Assembly (NCBI GenBank): GCA_902799955.1
Contig: CADCCQ010000037.1
Coordinates: 1-36,382, forward strand
Direction of reading: 5' to 3'
DNA from: an uncultured bacterium
GTDB lineage: Bacteria > Verrucomicrobiota > Kiritimatiellia > RFP12 > UBA1067
DNA: 36,382 nt
Shown: in pieces, positions 1 to 8,733 of the stretch
How the letters are laid out: each line of letters begins with the position of its first letter
Numbering within the stretch: position 1 is the stretch's first letter
Notes under the pieces: model-generated
What the model saw: the letters and a program-made list of their open reading frames with translations, nothing else
The model's database searches: none
Told to the model about the DNA's origin: nothing
Made by a program: the position numbers and the translations under genes

Positions 1-7
1 AGTAAAC

Positions 8-129
8 CTAGGATTCTAGATGTCTAGATGTCTAGAATTCTAGATGTCTAGACTTTCTAGAATTCTAGAAGTCTAGAAACCTAGATGCCTAGCCTTTCTG
101 GAAACCTAGCCAGCTAGATTGCCAGAAAG
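8..129. repeat. CTAG octamer tandem array
   Basis: CTAG occurs at 8, 16, 24, 32, 40, 48, 57, 65, 73, 81, 89, 106 and 114, with a one-base variant (CTGG) at 98. The units are therefore 8 bp long, with two 9-bp units (48-56 and 89-97) shifting the phase once each. The commonest unit is CTAGATGT, and others are CTAGAATT, CTAGAAGT and CTAGAAAC. Because CTAG is self-complementary, the array also contains palindromes, for example TTCTAGAATTCTAGAA at 55-70. The first unit lies close to the window edge, so the array may continue upstream. No coding sequence is visible in it. Confidence 0.9.
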
Positions 130-162
130 CAAAAGTTAGAAGTCTGAAGTCGTTAGCTGATG

Positions 163-196
163 GCCACCGTCCGGAAAATGCGGTGTGCTTTTTTTG
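163..196 (+). terminator. Probable rho-independent terminator of an upstream gene
   Basis: CACCG (165-169) pairs with CGGTG (181-185), and the stem can extend by G163-C164 across a one-base bulge. A run of T follows at 189-195. It would end a transcript entering from the left of the window. The stem is short, so this is only moderately supported. Confidence 0.45.
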
Positions 197-224
197 TGTG
201 GCTTTGGTGAATTTGTGATATAAT
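195..224 (+). promoter_or_regulatory. Promoter of the HzsA-related gene
   Basis: A perfect -10 box TATAAT lies at 219-224 within TTGTGATATAAT (213-224). The same 12-mer is found on the minus strand in front of nagA. No strong -35 box is visible; TTGTGT near 194 is too far away. The predicted transcript start is about 75 bases ahead of the ATG at 301. Confidence 0.6.
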
Positions 225-300
225 TATTTAATCAAACTTGAAAGTACTTAGGCCGCGACTGATGGCCTAGTCGCGGATGCGACGCCACAGGAGGGACGAC

Positions 301-3210
301 ATGAAGAAAACGAATGCATTGATGGGGCTGCTCTTTGCGTGTGCCTGCGCGAGTGCGCCGGCAGGTGCGGCCGATTCGGCCGCACAGGCGGCGCCGTTCC
401 GCATCGAGGCGGAGAAGGGCGAGATGCTGCCCGACGCCCGGGGCGTGAAGGCCGGCCCGTACGACAAGATACCGGGCACGTCCGGCGGCTCGATCCTCGC
501 CTTCTTCAGCAATGGCCGGGGCGTCAGGTACGGCAAGACGCCCGTCGCCGCGAAATGGGTGGTCGTGGCCTTTTCCACGGACAACGGCGGCAAGGACGCA
601 AAGCTGCAGTTCTTCGACGGCGCGAAGCACCTTGGCGACATCATGTTCCCCGACACCGGCGACTTCCACCAGATCCGTGACGTGGAGACCGCGCGCATCG
701 CCATCCCGAAGGGCGCCGACCTGCGCATCGTCGCGCCCGGGCTGCCGGTGAACATCGACTACATCGACCTCTACGACACGGACGAGAAGCCGTCCGTCCC
801 CGGCCTGCGTCCGTCCGCGCCGTCCGTCGCGGAGCTGCGCGAGAAGCTGTTCGCCGGGGATTTCGGCGACGTCGAGGAGATCCTGTTCGCCACGCGCACG
901 CACCGGCGCGAGCACTGGTACGCCAACTTCGGCTACTACTGCTACGGCTCCAGCCACGCGATCCTCAACCGGCAGGGGCGGCTCGTCGCGTACAACGTGC
1001 GCACCCGGTCGTTCCGCACGCTCCTCGATGACGTCGCCGGCGCGGTGCGCGACCCGTGCGTCCACTACGACGGGCGCACCATCCTCTTCTCCTACCGTCC
1101 CGGCAACGAGCAGCGCTACCACCTCTTCACGATCAACGCGGACGGCACGGGCCTGAAGCAGCTCACGTTCGGCGAGTACGACGACATCGAGCCCGCGTGG
1201 CTCCCGGACGGCGACATCATCTTCGTCTCGGGCCGCGCGCGCCGCTGGGTGAACTGCTGGCTTACGCAGGTGGCCACCATCTACCGCATGAAGCCAGACG
1301 GCTCCGGCATCCGGATGCTCTCCGCCAACATCGAGCACGACAACACGCCGTGGCCGCTTCACGACGGACGCATCGCCTACATGCGCTGGGAGTACGTTGA
1401 CCGGCGGCAGGTGACGTTCCACCACCTCTGGACGATGAACCCCGACGGCACGCAGCACCAGATCCTGCAGGGCAACACGTACCCCAACGGCGTCTACATC
1501 GACGCGAAGCCGATCCCCGGCTCCGACGACATCGTGTTCATCGACTCCCCCGGCCACGGCGCGATGGAGCACGGCGGCTTCCTCAGCGTCCTCTCCGCGA
1601 AGTCGGGTCCCGACGCCCGCTCGAACATCCGGCACATCTCGAAGGAGCGGTGCTACGACCCGTGGGCGTTCTCGCCGGAGCTCTTCATGGCGACGGACGG
1701 GGACGAGGTGTTCCTCATGAACAGTCGCGGGAAGAAGGAGACGCTTTTCTCGCTTCCGCGCGAGTTCACCGTGTTCGAGGGCGCGAGCGACGGCGGGTCG
1801 CGCATCAGCGAGCCGCGTCCGCTCATGCCGCGCAAGCGCGAGCGCATCCTCGCCGACCGTACCGACCTCAAGTCCAAGACCGGCGAGTTCTATCTTGAGA
1901 ACGTGATGATCAGCCGCAGCCTCGACGGCGTGAAGCCCGGCACGATCAAGAAGCTGATGGTGATGGAGACGCTCCCCAAGCCGGTCAACTACACGGGCGG
2001 CATGGACCCGCTTTCCTACGGCGGTACGTTCACGCTCACGCGTTACCTCGGCACGGTGCCGGTGGAGGATGACGGCAGCGCCTACTTCAAGGTCCCCGCG
2101 CTCAGGCCCGTGTTCTTCATCGCGCTCGACGCGGAGGGGCGCGCCGTGAAGCGGATGCAGAGCTTCACGCAGGTGATGCCGGGTGAGCGGCAGGGATGCG
2201 TGGGCTGCCACGAGCGGAAGACCGAGAACACCGTGCGCCGGGCGGCCACGGTCTCGAAGGCGATTTCGCGCGGGCCGTCGGAAATCGACGCGTCGGGGCT
2301 CGTGGTTGACGTGGCGGACTTCCCGCGCGACATGCAGCCGGTCCTCGACCGCTCGTGCGTGAAGTGCCACAACCCCGACAAGCGCTGCGGGAACGTGGAT
2401 CTCTCCGGCGACCACGGCCCGATGTTCTCGATGGCGTACTACAACCTCATCGCGCACAATCAGGTGCTAGACGGACGCAACTCTGAGCGCAGCGACTGGC
2501 CGCCGTACGCGCGCGGCAGCGGGGGGAGTCCGCTCATGGAGAAGATCTCCGGCAAGCACCACGGCGCCACCGTGTCTCCCGCCGACCGCAGGACGGTGAT
2601 GGCGTGGCTCGACGGCTCCGCGCCGTACCCCGGCACGTACGCCGCGCTTGGCTGCGGCTCCATCGGCGGCTACTTCCAGAACAAGCAGGTGATGAACAAC
2701 GACCGCAAGCGCGCCAAGTCCATGGCCGCGCAGGCCGTGATCACGAAGCGCTGCGATTCGTGCCACACGGGCGGGATGCGCCTGCCGCACTACCTCTCGG
2801 ACGAAAACGGCATCAGCTTCTGGACGCCGAACTGGAACGATCCGCGCCTCAAGAAGTGGCACCGCCACCTGCTCTTCAACCTCACGCGCCCGGAGAAGTC
2901 GCTCTTCCTCAAGGCGCCGCTTGCGAAGGAGGCGGGCGGGTTCGGCATGGGCAAGGACGGGAAGGCCGTGTTCAAGTCCACGGACGATCCCGACTACAAG
3001 GCGATCCTCGCGATGATCCAGGACGGCAAGGACGTGCTGGAGAAAGTGAAGCGCTTCGACATGCAGGGGTTCCGTCCGCCCAAGCCGTACCTGCGCGAGA
3101 TGAAGCGCTACGGAGTGCTGCCCGCGACGTTCGACATCGACAACGACCTCGTAGATCCGTACGCCCTCGACCGCAAGTACTGGGCGCTCGACTGGACGAA
3201 GTTGGATTGA
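301..3210 (+). CDS. Secreted HzsA-related trihaem beta-propeller protein
   Basis: This 969-residue protein starts at the ATG at 301, six bases after AGGAGG (289-294), and opens with a signal peptide (MKKTNALMGLLFACACA...). Residues ~35-160 resemble a carbohydrate-binding beta-sandwich. Residues ~190-560 carry WD40/TolB-like propeller blades with motifs such as INADGTG, MKPDGSG and MNPDGT. The C-terminal third has three CxxCH haem c sites at residues 633 (CVGCH), 686 (CVKCH) and 818 (CDSCH). This arrangement matches the proteins annotated as HzsA-related, after the alpha subunit of anammox hydrazine synthase. Most relatives in this bacterial group have no known substrate, and hydrazine synthesis is not implied because no HzsB/C genes are present. 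The likely location is periplasm or outer surface. It is the first gene of a probable operon with the glycosidase and FAD oxidoreductase. Family assignment is fairly sure; function is unknown. Confidence 0.8.
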   Translation: MKKTNALMGLLFACACASAPAGAADSAAQAAPFRIEAEKGEMLPDARGVKAGPYDKIPGTSGGSILAFFSNGRGVRYGKTPVAAKWVVVAFSTDNGGKDAKLQFFDGAKHLGDIMFPDTGDFHQIRDVETARIAIPKGADLRIVAPGLPVNIDYIDLYDTDEKPSVPGLRPSAPSVAELREKLFAGDFGDVEEILFATRTHRREHWYANFGYYCYGSSHAILNRQGRLVAYNVRTRSFRTLLDDVAGAVRDPCVHYDGRTILFSYRPGNEQRYHLFTINADGTGLKQLTFGEYDDIEPAWLPDGDIIFVSGRARRWVNCWLTQVATIYRMKPDGSGIRMLSANIEHDNTPWPLHDGRIAYMRWEYVDRRQVTFHHLWTMNPDGTQHQILQGNTYPNGVYIDAKPIPGSDDIVFIDSPGHGAMEHGGFLSVLSAKSGPDARSNIRHISKERCYDPWAFSPELFMATDGDEVFLMNSRGKKETLFSLPREFTVFEGASDGGSRISEPRPLMPRKRERILADRTDLKSKTGEFYLENVMISRSLDGVKPGTIKKLMVMETLPKPVNYTGGMDPLSYGGTFTLTRYLGTVPVEDDGSAYFKVPALRPVFFIALDAEGRAVKRMQSFTQVMPGERQGCVGCHERKTENTVRRAATVSKAISRGPSEIDASGLVVDVADFPRDMQPVLDRSCVKCHNPDKRCGNVDLSGDHGPMFSMAYYNLIAHNQVLDGRNSERSDWPPYARGSGGSPLMEKISGKHHGATVSPADRRTVMAWLDGSAPYPGTYAALGCGSIGGYFQNKQVMNNDRKRAKSMAAQAVITKRCDSCHTGGMRLPHYLSDENGISFWTPNWNDPRLKKWHRHLLFNLTRPEKSLFLKAPLAKEAGGFGMGKDGKAVFKSTDDPDYKAILAMIQDGKDVLEKVKRFDMQGFRPPKPYLREMKRYGVLPATFDIDNDLVDPYALDRKYWALDWTKLD

Positions 3211-3292
3211 AGAATGACGAATGTTGAATTGGGCGTGTCGCGTGCCGCCTGTCGCGTGACGAATGACGAAAGACAAATGATGAAAGAAAGGA
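3209..3292 (+). repeat. Heptamer array between the HzsA-related and GH106-like genes
   Basis: The whole spacer parses into twelve consecutive 7-bp units with no phase break: GAAGAAT, GACGAAT, GTTGAAT, TGGGCGT, GTCGCGT, GCCGCCT, GTCGCGT, GACGAAT, GACGAAA, GACAAAT, GATGAAA, GAAAGGA. The array begins inside the TGA stop codon of the upstream gene. The last unit supplies the purine-rich ribosome binding site (AAAGGA) of the next gene, whose ATG is at 3297. The outer units are close to GACGAAT and the inner ones are GC-rich variants. Confidence 0.75.
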
Positions 3293-3526
3293 ACACATGA
3301 AGAAAGCTGTAGGAATGGCAATGCTGTGCAGCGCCGCGGTCGCGGCGCAAGGACAGTTTACCCACAAGATGCCGGAGTCGACCGGCGAGAAGCCGACCTG
3401 TCCCGCATACGCGGAGATGGCGCGCGACTTCGCGGATCCGTTCGGCAAGGTCCGGACGGGGTGCTACTGGTACTGGATGGCCGGCAACGTGACGTGCGAA
3501 GGCGTGCGCAAGGACCTTGAGGCGAT

Positions 3527-3589
3527 GAAGCGCGCAGGCATCGACCGCGCCTACATCGAAGCGCGCAGGCATCGACCGCGCCTACATCG
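3527..3589 (+). repeat. 31-bp perfect tandem duplication causing the frameshift
   Basis: Bases 3527-3558 recur as 3558-3589, so the period is 31 bp with a shared G at 3558. The unit begins GAAGCGCGCAGGCATCGACC. Since 31 is not a multiple of three, the second copy moves the reading frame by one. The frames on each side (3297 and 3625 starts) differ by exactly that amount. Confidence 0.95.
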
Positions 3590-3871
3590 GCGACATCGGC
3601 GAGTGCGGCAACAAGCCTGGCCCCGTGAAGACCTTCTCCCCAGAATGGGAAAAGGCGCTCGCCACGGCGTTTGAGACGGCGAGCCGTCTTGACATCGAGA
3701 TCGGTCTCTTCAATTCGCCCGGCTGGAGCCAGTCCGGCGGACCGTGGGTGAAGCCCGAGATGGCCATGCGCCGTCTCGTCGCGAGCGTGACGGTTGTAGA
3801 CGGTCCAGCATCCGGCGTGAAACTGCCTGCGCCGAAGTTCGAGTACGCACCGGCGGGGGATATGCGCGACA

Positions 3872-3934
3872 TGTGCGCTATTGCATACCCGGCACCAGTC
3901 GACGTGTGCGCTATTGCATACCCGGCACCAGTCG
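3872..3934 (+). repeat. 33-bp in-frame tandem duplication
   Basis: Bases 3872-3904 are repeated as 3905-3934 (30 of 33 positions of the second copy before divergence). The unit starts TGTGCGCTATTGCATACCCG. It encodes two consecutive CAIAYPAPV segments in the GH106-like protein and keeps the frame. It lies just before VGFTDR, in what looks like a surface loop of the N-terminal region. Confidence 0.9.
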
Positions 3935-6640
3935 GGTTCACGGATCGACTGGAGGTGAAGGACGTAAACGATTCCCTTCTCCAGCGTAAGGGGAAGCCTC
4001 TCGTCGTGGAGCTTGAATCCAAGACGCCGTTCACTGCGCAGTCCGCCGAGCTTGCCTTCATTGACGGTACCGCGGCGGGAAGAGTGAAAGTCGAGGCCGA
4101 GGGCGACGGCGGTGCATGGCGGACGCTTTGCGACATGCCGTTCAGCCGCGTGAACCATGTGGTGGGCGTGGGGTTCTCCCCGCACGCGCCCGTCATCGCG
4201 TCGTTCCCGTCCTGCACGGCGAAGCGGTTCCGCGTGACCGTGAATGCTCACGCGAATCACCAGTCGCGGTTCTCGTCCGTCGCGGTATGCGGCGCGCCGC
4301 TCGTCGCGCGCGCCTACGAGAAGTCGCTCGCAAAGATGTTCGAGACGCCGCTCCCGATGTGGAACGAATACCAGTGGCCGGACGATCCCGCGAACGCGTC
4401 CGGCACGGCGCTCGACCCGGCAAAGGCCGTGGTGCTGACGGGCAAGGTCGCGCCCGACGGCACGCTTGACTGGAAGGTGCCGTCCGGCAAGTGGGTGATC
4501 TACCGCTTCGGCGCCGCGCCGACGGGCACGAAGAACGTCCCCGCCAACCCCGAGGCGACGGGCTACGAGGTCGACAAGATGAGCCGCGCGCATGTCGCCG
4601 CGCACTTCGACGCCTACCTCGGCAAGATTCTCGCCCGTACGCCGCCGGAACACCGCAAGGCGATCAAGCACGCGGTCCTCGACAGCTACGAGCAGGGTGG
4701 GCAGAACTTCACCGACAACTTCGCCGCCAAGTTCAAGGCGTCCTTCGGCTACGACCCCACGCCCTATCTTCCGGCGGCGTTCGGCATGAGCGCGGGCAGC
4801 CGCGACGACGCAAACAGGTTCCTCTGGGACCTCCGCCGCTTTGTCGCCGACGAGGTCGCGTATTCCTACGTCGGCGGATTGCGCGAGGCAAGCAACGCGA
4901 ACGGGATGAGGACGTGGCTGGAGTGCTACGGACACTGGGGATTCCCCGGCGAGTTCCTGCAGTACGGCGGACAGTCCGACGGCATCGCCGGCGAATACTG
5001 GAGCAGCGGCAGCCTCGGCGACATCGAGAACCGCGCCGCGTCCAGCTGCGGACACATCTACGGAAAGCGCCAGATCTGGGCCGAGTCCAACACGTGTGGC
5101 GGGCTTCCGTTCGGGCGCTCTCCGGCCGACATGAAGGGCCGCACGGACCGCTTCTTCGCCGAGGGCATCAACGCGACGATCCTCCACCTCTACATCCACC
5201 AGGCGTATGAACGCGCGCCCGGCATCACCGCGTGGTTCGGCAACGAGTTCAACCGACACAACACTTGGTTCAAGGAGATGGACATCTTTACGGCGTACCT
5301 CAAGCGCTGCGGCTACATGCTCCAGCAGGGTCTGAACGTCGCGGACATCGCGTACTTCATCGGCGAGGACGCGCCGAAGATGACGGGCATCGCCGATCCC
5401 GCGCCGCCGCGCGGACGCCAGTTCGACTACATCAACGGCGAAGTGCTGCGCGAGACGGCGTTCGTCGACGAGGTCGGTCGCCTTTCTCTCCCGCACGGAA
5501 CGAAGTACGAAGTGCTCGTGCTTCCGAAACTCGAGACGATGCGTCCGGAGTTGCTGCTCCGCATCGAACAGCTTGTCAACGACGGCGCGTTCGTGATCGG
5601 ACCCAAGCCGCGCCGTTCGCCGTCGCTCGCCGGCCAGCCACAGAGCGACGCCACCGTCAAGACCGTCGCCGACAGACTGTGGGGCGATGTTGACGGAAAG
5701 AGTGTCCGTTTCCGCCGGGTTGGAAAGGGCATGATTGCGTGGGGGCTTTCCCTTGAAGATGCGCTTGCGATGCGCGGTTCCGCGACGGACTGCGGGTTTG
5801 CGAAGGGCGTGCCGATCGTCTACAACCACCGCACGATGAAAAACGCGGATATCTACTTCATCTCCAACCAGTCCGGCAGGCGTATTACCGAGCCGGTCAG
5901 TTTCCGCGTCGCCGGATGCATCCCCGAACTCTGGCAGGCTGTCACCGGCGAGAGACGCGAAGCGCCGGTCTGGCAGGCGCAGGTCGACAGGACCGAGGTC
6001 ATGGTGACGCTGGAGCCTCTGGAAAGCGTGTTCGTCGTGTTTGCAAAACCGGTAGAGCGCTCGCTCCGTGACCACCGCACAACTGCGACGGCGACAACGC
6101 GCGAGCTCTCCTGCGACTGGACGCTGTCGTTCGAGTCCGATCCACTCCATCGCGGCCCGGCGAAACCGCTGGCGACATCGGCACTCACAGATCTCACCAA
6201 GAGCGCCGATCCTGCCGTCAAGCACTATTCCGGAACCGTGGTGTACCGCACGAAGTTCACTGCCGCGAAGCCGGCGCCTGGCGAGCGCGTCGTGCTGTCG
6301 TTCGGAAGCGTGCGCGAGATCGCGCGGGTGAAGGTGAACGGACGCGACGTGGGCGGCATGTGGACGGCGCCGTATGAGGTGCCGGTGTCGGATGCGTTGA
6401 AAGACGGCGAGAACGAGCTGGAGGTCGAGGTCTGCACGAGTTGGGTGAACAGGCTCGTCGGCGATGCTTCGATGCCGGCGACGAAGCGTCCGACGTGGAT
6501 CTCCGTCGGCGGCTACAGCCCAAACAGCCCGCTTCGCCCCGCCGGCCTCGTCGGTCCGGTGAACCTCAGGACAAGCGGGGATGCAGTCGTAAAATAGATT
6601 AGGTAGTTCCCATAGGCAAAAAGAAAAGGGACGGCATACG

Positions 6641-8044
6641 ATGCAGATAACGAAAAGGGAGTTCCTGAAGAGGCTTGGCCTCGGCGGCGCGGCGATTGCG
6701 TCCGGCGCGGCGTTTGGCGATGAATACAAGCCGGACAGGGGGCGTCTTTCGGAGGGCAGCTGCGGCGACCCCGCCAACGTGGGGTTCGGCAAGCACATCT
6801 TCCCGCTCAAGCACACGATGGAGGACGGGCCGAGCTGCTACATCAAGGACGGCAAGGTGATAGAGCCGGCGCACGAGCTGCCCGTCTTCCACACCACGGA
6901 CGTCGTGGTCGTCGGTGGCGGCCCCGCCGGGTTCGCCGCCGCCGTCGGCGCCGCGCGGACCGGGGCGAAGGTCGCGCTCGTCGAGCGCTACGGGTCGCTT
7001 GGCGGGCTCTTCACCAACGGGATGGTCCTCCTCGTGCTCGCCACGAGCGACAAGCGGGACGGCAAGTGGAGCCTCGTCACCCGCGGCGTCTGCGAGGAGT
7101 TCATGCTGCGCGCGGGCAAGCTCGGCAAGGCGTTCTCGAACCCTCCGCAGAGTTCCTGCCCTGGGCATCGGTGGCATCCCACGATAGATCCAGAGGCCGC
7201 CAAGGTGCTGATGGACGAGATGATCGCCGAGAGCAAGGTCGAGATGTTCTTCCACAGCTGGGGCGTGGACGTGATCCAGGACGGGAGCGCGGTGAAGGGC
7301 GTGGTGTTCGAGTCCAAGGAAGGGCGGCAGGCCATCCTCGCCAAGGAGGTCGTGGACTGCTCGGGCGATGCGGACATGCTGTTCCGCGCGGGCGGCGGAT
7401 ACAGCCAGGTGACGTGCCCCATCTCCACGGTCTTCCGCTGGGCGAACATGGACACGATCAAGCCTCCGAAGGGGACGAAGGCGAACTTCCCCCGCCGCGG
7501 CAACGAGGGGAACCCCGACGCGAAGTGGGGCCACGTCGGCATGGTGACTGGCAATGGGCTCTCGGTGCGCGACCTCTCGCGCACGGAGGTCGAGATGCGC
7601 AGGCGCAACTGGGAGAAGGTGCAGGCGATGCGCTCCACGCCCGGGTGGGAGAAGGTCTACACGTCAAACTCCGCCTCGCAGATCGGCGCGCGTCAGTCGC
7701 GGCTCATCGACGCGGAGTACGTCATGGGCCGCAGGGAGATAGTCGAGGAGAACGAGGGCATACGCGACTGCATCGGATGGTGCGGCGCGGACGGCCCCCA
7801 CAAGGCGTTCCGCGTCTCGTTCCGGCAGCTCCTCCCGAAGGGCGTGGACCATCTCCTCTGCGCCGGGCGGTGCCTCGGCAAGGGAGACTCGATAGACACG
7901 TTCCGGCTCATCGCGCCGTGCTTCATGACGGGGCATGCCGCCGGCGTCGCGGCCGGCGTGGCCGCGCTGAAGGGCGTCGCGCCGCGCGCAGTCGCGTACG
8001 GAGACCTCGCGAAGGCCCTCGCCGAGCAGAACGTCTGTCTGTAG
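6641..8044 (+). CDS. Exported FAD-dependent oxidoreductase
   Basis: This 467-residue protein begins with a Tat-like leader (TKREFLKRLGLGGAAIASGAA, with KR in place of the usual RR). Residues ~87-120 hold a dinucleotide-binding fold, VVVVGGGPAGFAAAVGAARTG, ending in an acidic residue (LVERYGSLGGLFTNGM). The C-terminus has the second FAD contact (LLCAGRCLGKGDSIDTFRL...TGHAAGVAAG). This is the FAD_oxidored type common in glycan-degradation clusters of Bacteroidota and PVC bacteria, where the substrate is usually unknown. It follows the GH106-like gene by 43 bases, with AAAAGGGA ahead of its ATG, so it is probably co-transcribed. Together with the haem protein this suggests a periplasmic redox step acting on a carbohydrate-derived substrate, which is inference. 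Confidence 0.82.
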   Translation: MQITKREFLKRLGLGGAAIASGAAFGDEYKPDRGRLSEGSCGDPANVGFGKHIFPLKHTMEDGPSCYIKDGKVIEPAHELPVFHTTDVVVVGGGPAGFAAAVGAARTGAKVALVERYGSLGGLFTNGMVLLVLATSDKRDGKWSLVTRGVCEEFMLRAGKLGKAFSNPPQSSCPGHRWHPTIDPEAAKVLMDEMIAESKVEMFFHSWGVDVIQDGSAVKGVVFESKEGRQAILAKEVVDCSGDADMLFRAGGGYSQVTCPISTVFRWANMDTIKPPKGTKANFPRRGNEGNPDAKWGHVGMVTGNGLSVRDLSRTEVEMRRRNWEKVQAMRSTPGWEKVYTSNSASQIGARQSRLIDAEYVMGRREIVEENEGIRDCIGWCGADGPHKAFRVSFRQLLPKGVDHLLCAGRCLGKGDSIDTFRLIAPCFMTGHAAGVAAGVAALKGVAPRAVAYGDLAKALAEQNVCL

Positions 8045-8080
8045 CGACGGCATTTTGCTCTTACATTCTTCGCCGTCTTG

Positions 8081-8089
8081 TGGTATACT
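8081..8089 (+). promoter_or_regulatory. Extended -10 promoter of adk-map, probably leaderless
   Basis: TGGTATACT (8081-8089) is an extended -10 element (TGn then TATACT). Only 11 bases separate it from the adk ATG at 8101, so transcription would start about four bases ahead of the start codon. No purine-rich ribosome binding site lies in the gap, which agrees with leaderless translation. The same core, TGGTATACTATAT, occurs in front of the TonB receptor gene. Confidence 0.65.
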
Positions 8090-8100
8090 ATATCCCCAAT

Positions 8101-8733
8101 ATGAACATAGTCATTCTACTTGGTGCCCCGGGATCGGGGAAGGGAACCGTCGCCGCGGCGCTCGCGTCGGCGGATGAAAGGCTCAAGCACGTCTCGTCCG
8201 GAGACCTCCTGCGCGGGGCCGTCGCGAAGGGCACGCCGGCCGGCGTCGAGGCAAAGGCGTTCATGGAGCGCGGGCAGCTCGTCCCGGACGCCCTCATCGC
8301 ACGTATGATCAAGGACGTTGTCGCGGAGACCGAGGGGGACGTCACGATGCTGCTCGACGGCTTCCCCAGGAACCTCGCGCAGGCGGGCATCCTCGAGGAG
8401 ATGGGAGCGCCCGTGAGGAGCGTCGTGCTGATCGACGTGCCCGACGAAATCATCCAGGACCGCATCGCGGGGCGCCGCACGTGCCCTAAGTGCAAGGCCG
8501 GCTACCACGTCAAGAACCTCCCGCCCAAGGTCGAGGGAGTCTGCGACCGCTGCGGGGCCGCGCTCGAGATCCGCAAGGACGACAACCCCGAGACGGTGAA
8601 GGACCGCCTCGCGGTGTACCACGCGGACACCGAGCCGCTGGTGGAATTCTACCGCTCCAAGGGTCTCCTCCGCGTCGTGGACGGCACGACCGGCGTCGAG
8701 AACGTCGCAGCCGCCTTCCTGAAGGCGATGTGA
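8101..8733 (+). CDS. adk: Adenylate kinase
   Basis: This 210-residue enzyme interconverts ATP + AMP and 2 ADP in the cytoplasm. The P-loop is GAPGSGKGT (residues 8-16). It is followed by the AMP-binding segment HVSSGDLLR and by LLDGFPRN, with the LID arginines in DRIAGRR. The LID carries a four-cysteine zinc site (C128, C131, C148, C151), as in Gram-positive and many PVC enzymes. Length is normal for the long-LID form. The ATG at 8101 gives a family-standard N-terminus (MNIVILLGAPG). The stop codon overlaps the map start by one base (TGATG), so the two genes are translationally coupled. Confidence 0.96.
   Translation: MNIVILLGAPGSGKGTVAAALASADERLKHVSSGDLLRGAVAKGTPAGVEAKAFMERGQLVPDALIARMIKDVVAETEGDVTMLLDGFPRNLAQAGILEEMGAPVRSVVLIDVPDEIIQDRIAGRRTCPKCKAGYHVKNLPPKVEGVCDRCGAALEIRKDDNPETVKDRLAVYHADTEPLVEFYRSKGLLRVVDGTTGVENVAAAFLKAM

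Larger units (their letters stand above)
3297..6597 (+). pseudogene. GH106-like glycoside hydrolase, frameshifted by a 31-bp duplication
   Basis: The first reading frame (3297-3674) encodes a signal peptide (MKKAVGMAMLCSAAVAAQGQ) and the typical N-terminus of GH106-type alpha-L-rhamnosidase-like enzymes (GCYWYWMAGNVTCEGVRKDL, EAMKRAGIDRAYI). It then leaves frame at a perfect 31-bp tandem duplication. The remainder is read from ~3590 to 6597 in another frame. Deleting one 31-bp copy joins both parts into one 1089-residue protein through AYIGDIGECGNKPGP. The large C-terminal part has the family's DSYEQGGQNFTDNF, EYWSSGSLGD and AESNTCGGLPFG segments and ends in a beta-sandwich sugar-binding domain (RVKVNGRDVGGMW...). 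Substrate is unproven; rhamnose-containing glycans are the family precedent. A second, in-frame 33-bp duplication lies at 3872-3934. Either the gene is broken, it switches by slipped-strand change, or the assembly is wrong here. Confidence 0.8.

Noticed and set aside
8..129. CRISPR array
   Set aside because: Units are 7-9 bp with no unique spacers, unlike the repeat-spacer design of CRISPR. No cas genes are present.
232..2457. Long minus-strand open frame opposite the HzsA-related gene
   Set aside because: It is rich in Arg, His, Val and Ala without any domain, and it mirrors a clear haem protein on the plus strand. It is a by-product of GC-rich codons.
301..3210. Hydrazine synthase / anammox metabolism
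   Set aside because: Only a distant alpha-subunit relative is present. Beta and gamma subunits and other anammox genes are missing, so the name reflects fold similarity only.
3358..6816. 1152-codon minus-strand frame opposite the GH106-like gene
   Set aside because: It has no recognisable motifs, spans two plus-strand genes and has low-complexity basic composition. The plus strand carries the family motifs.
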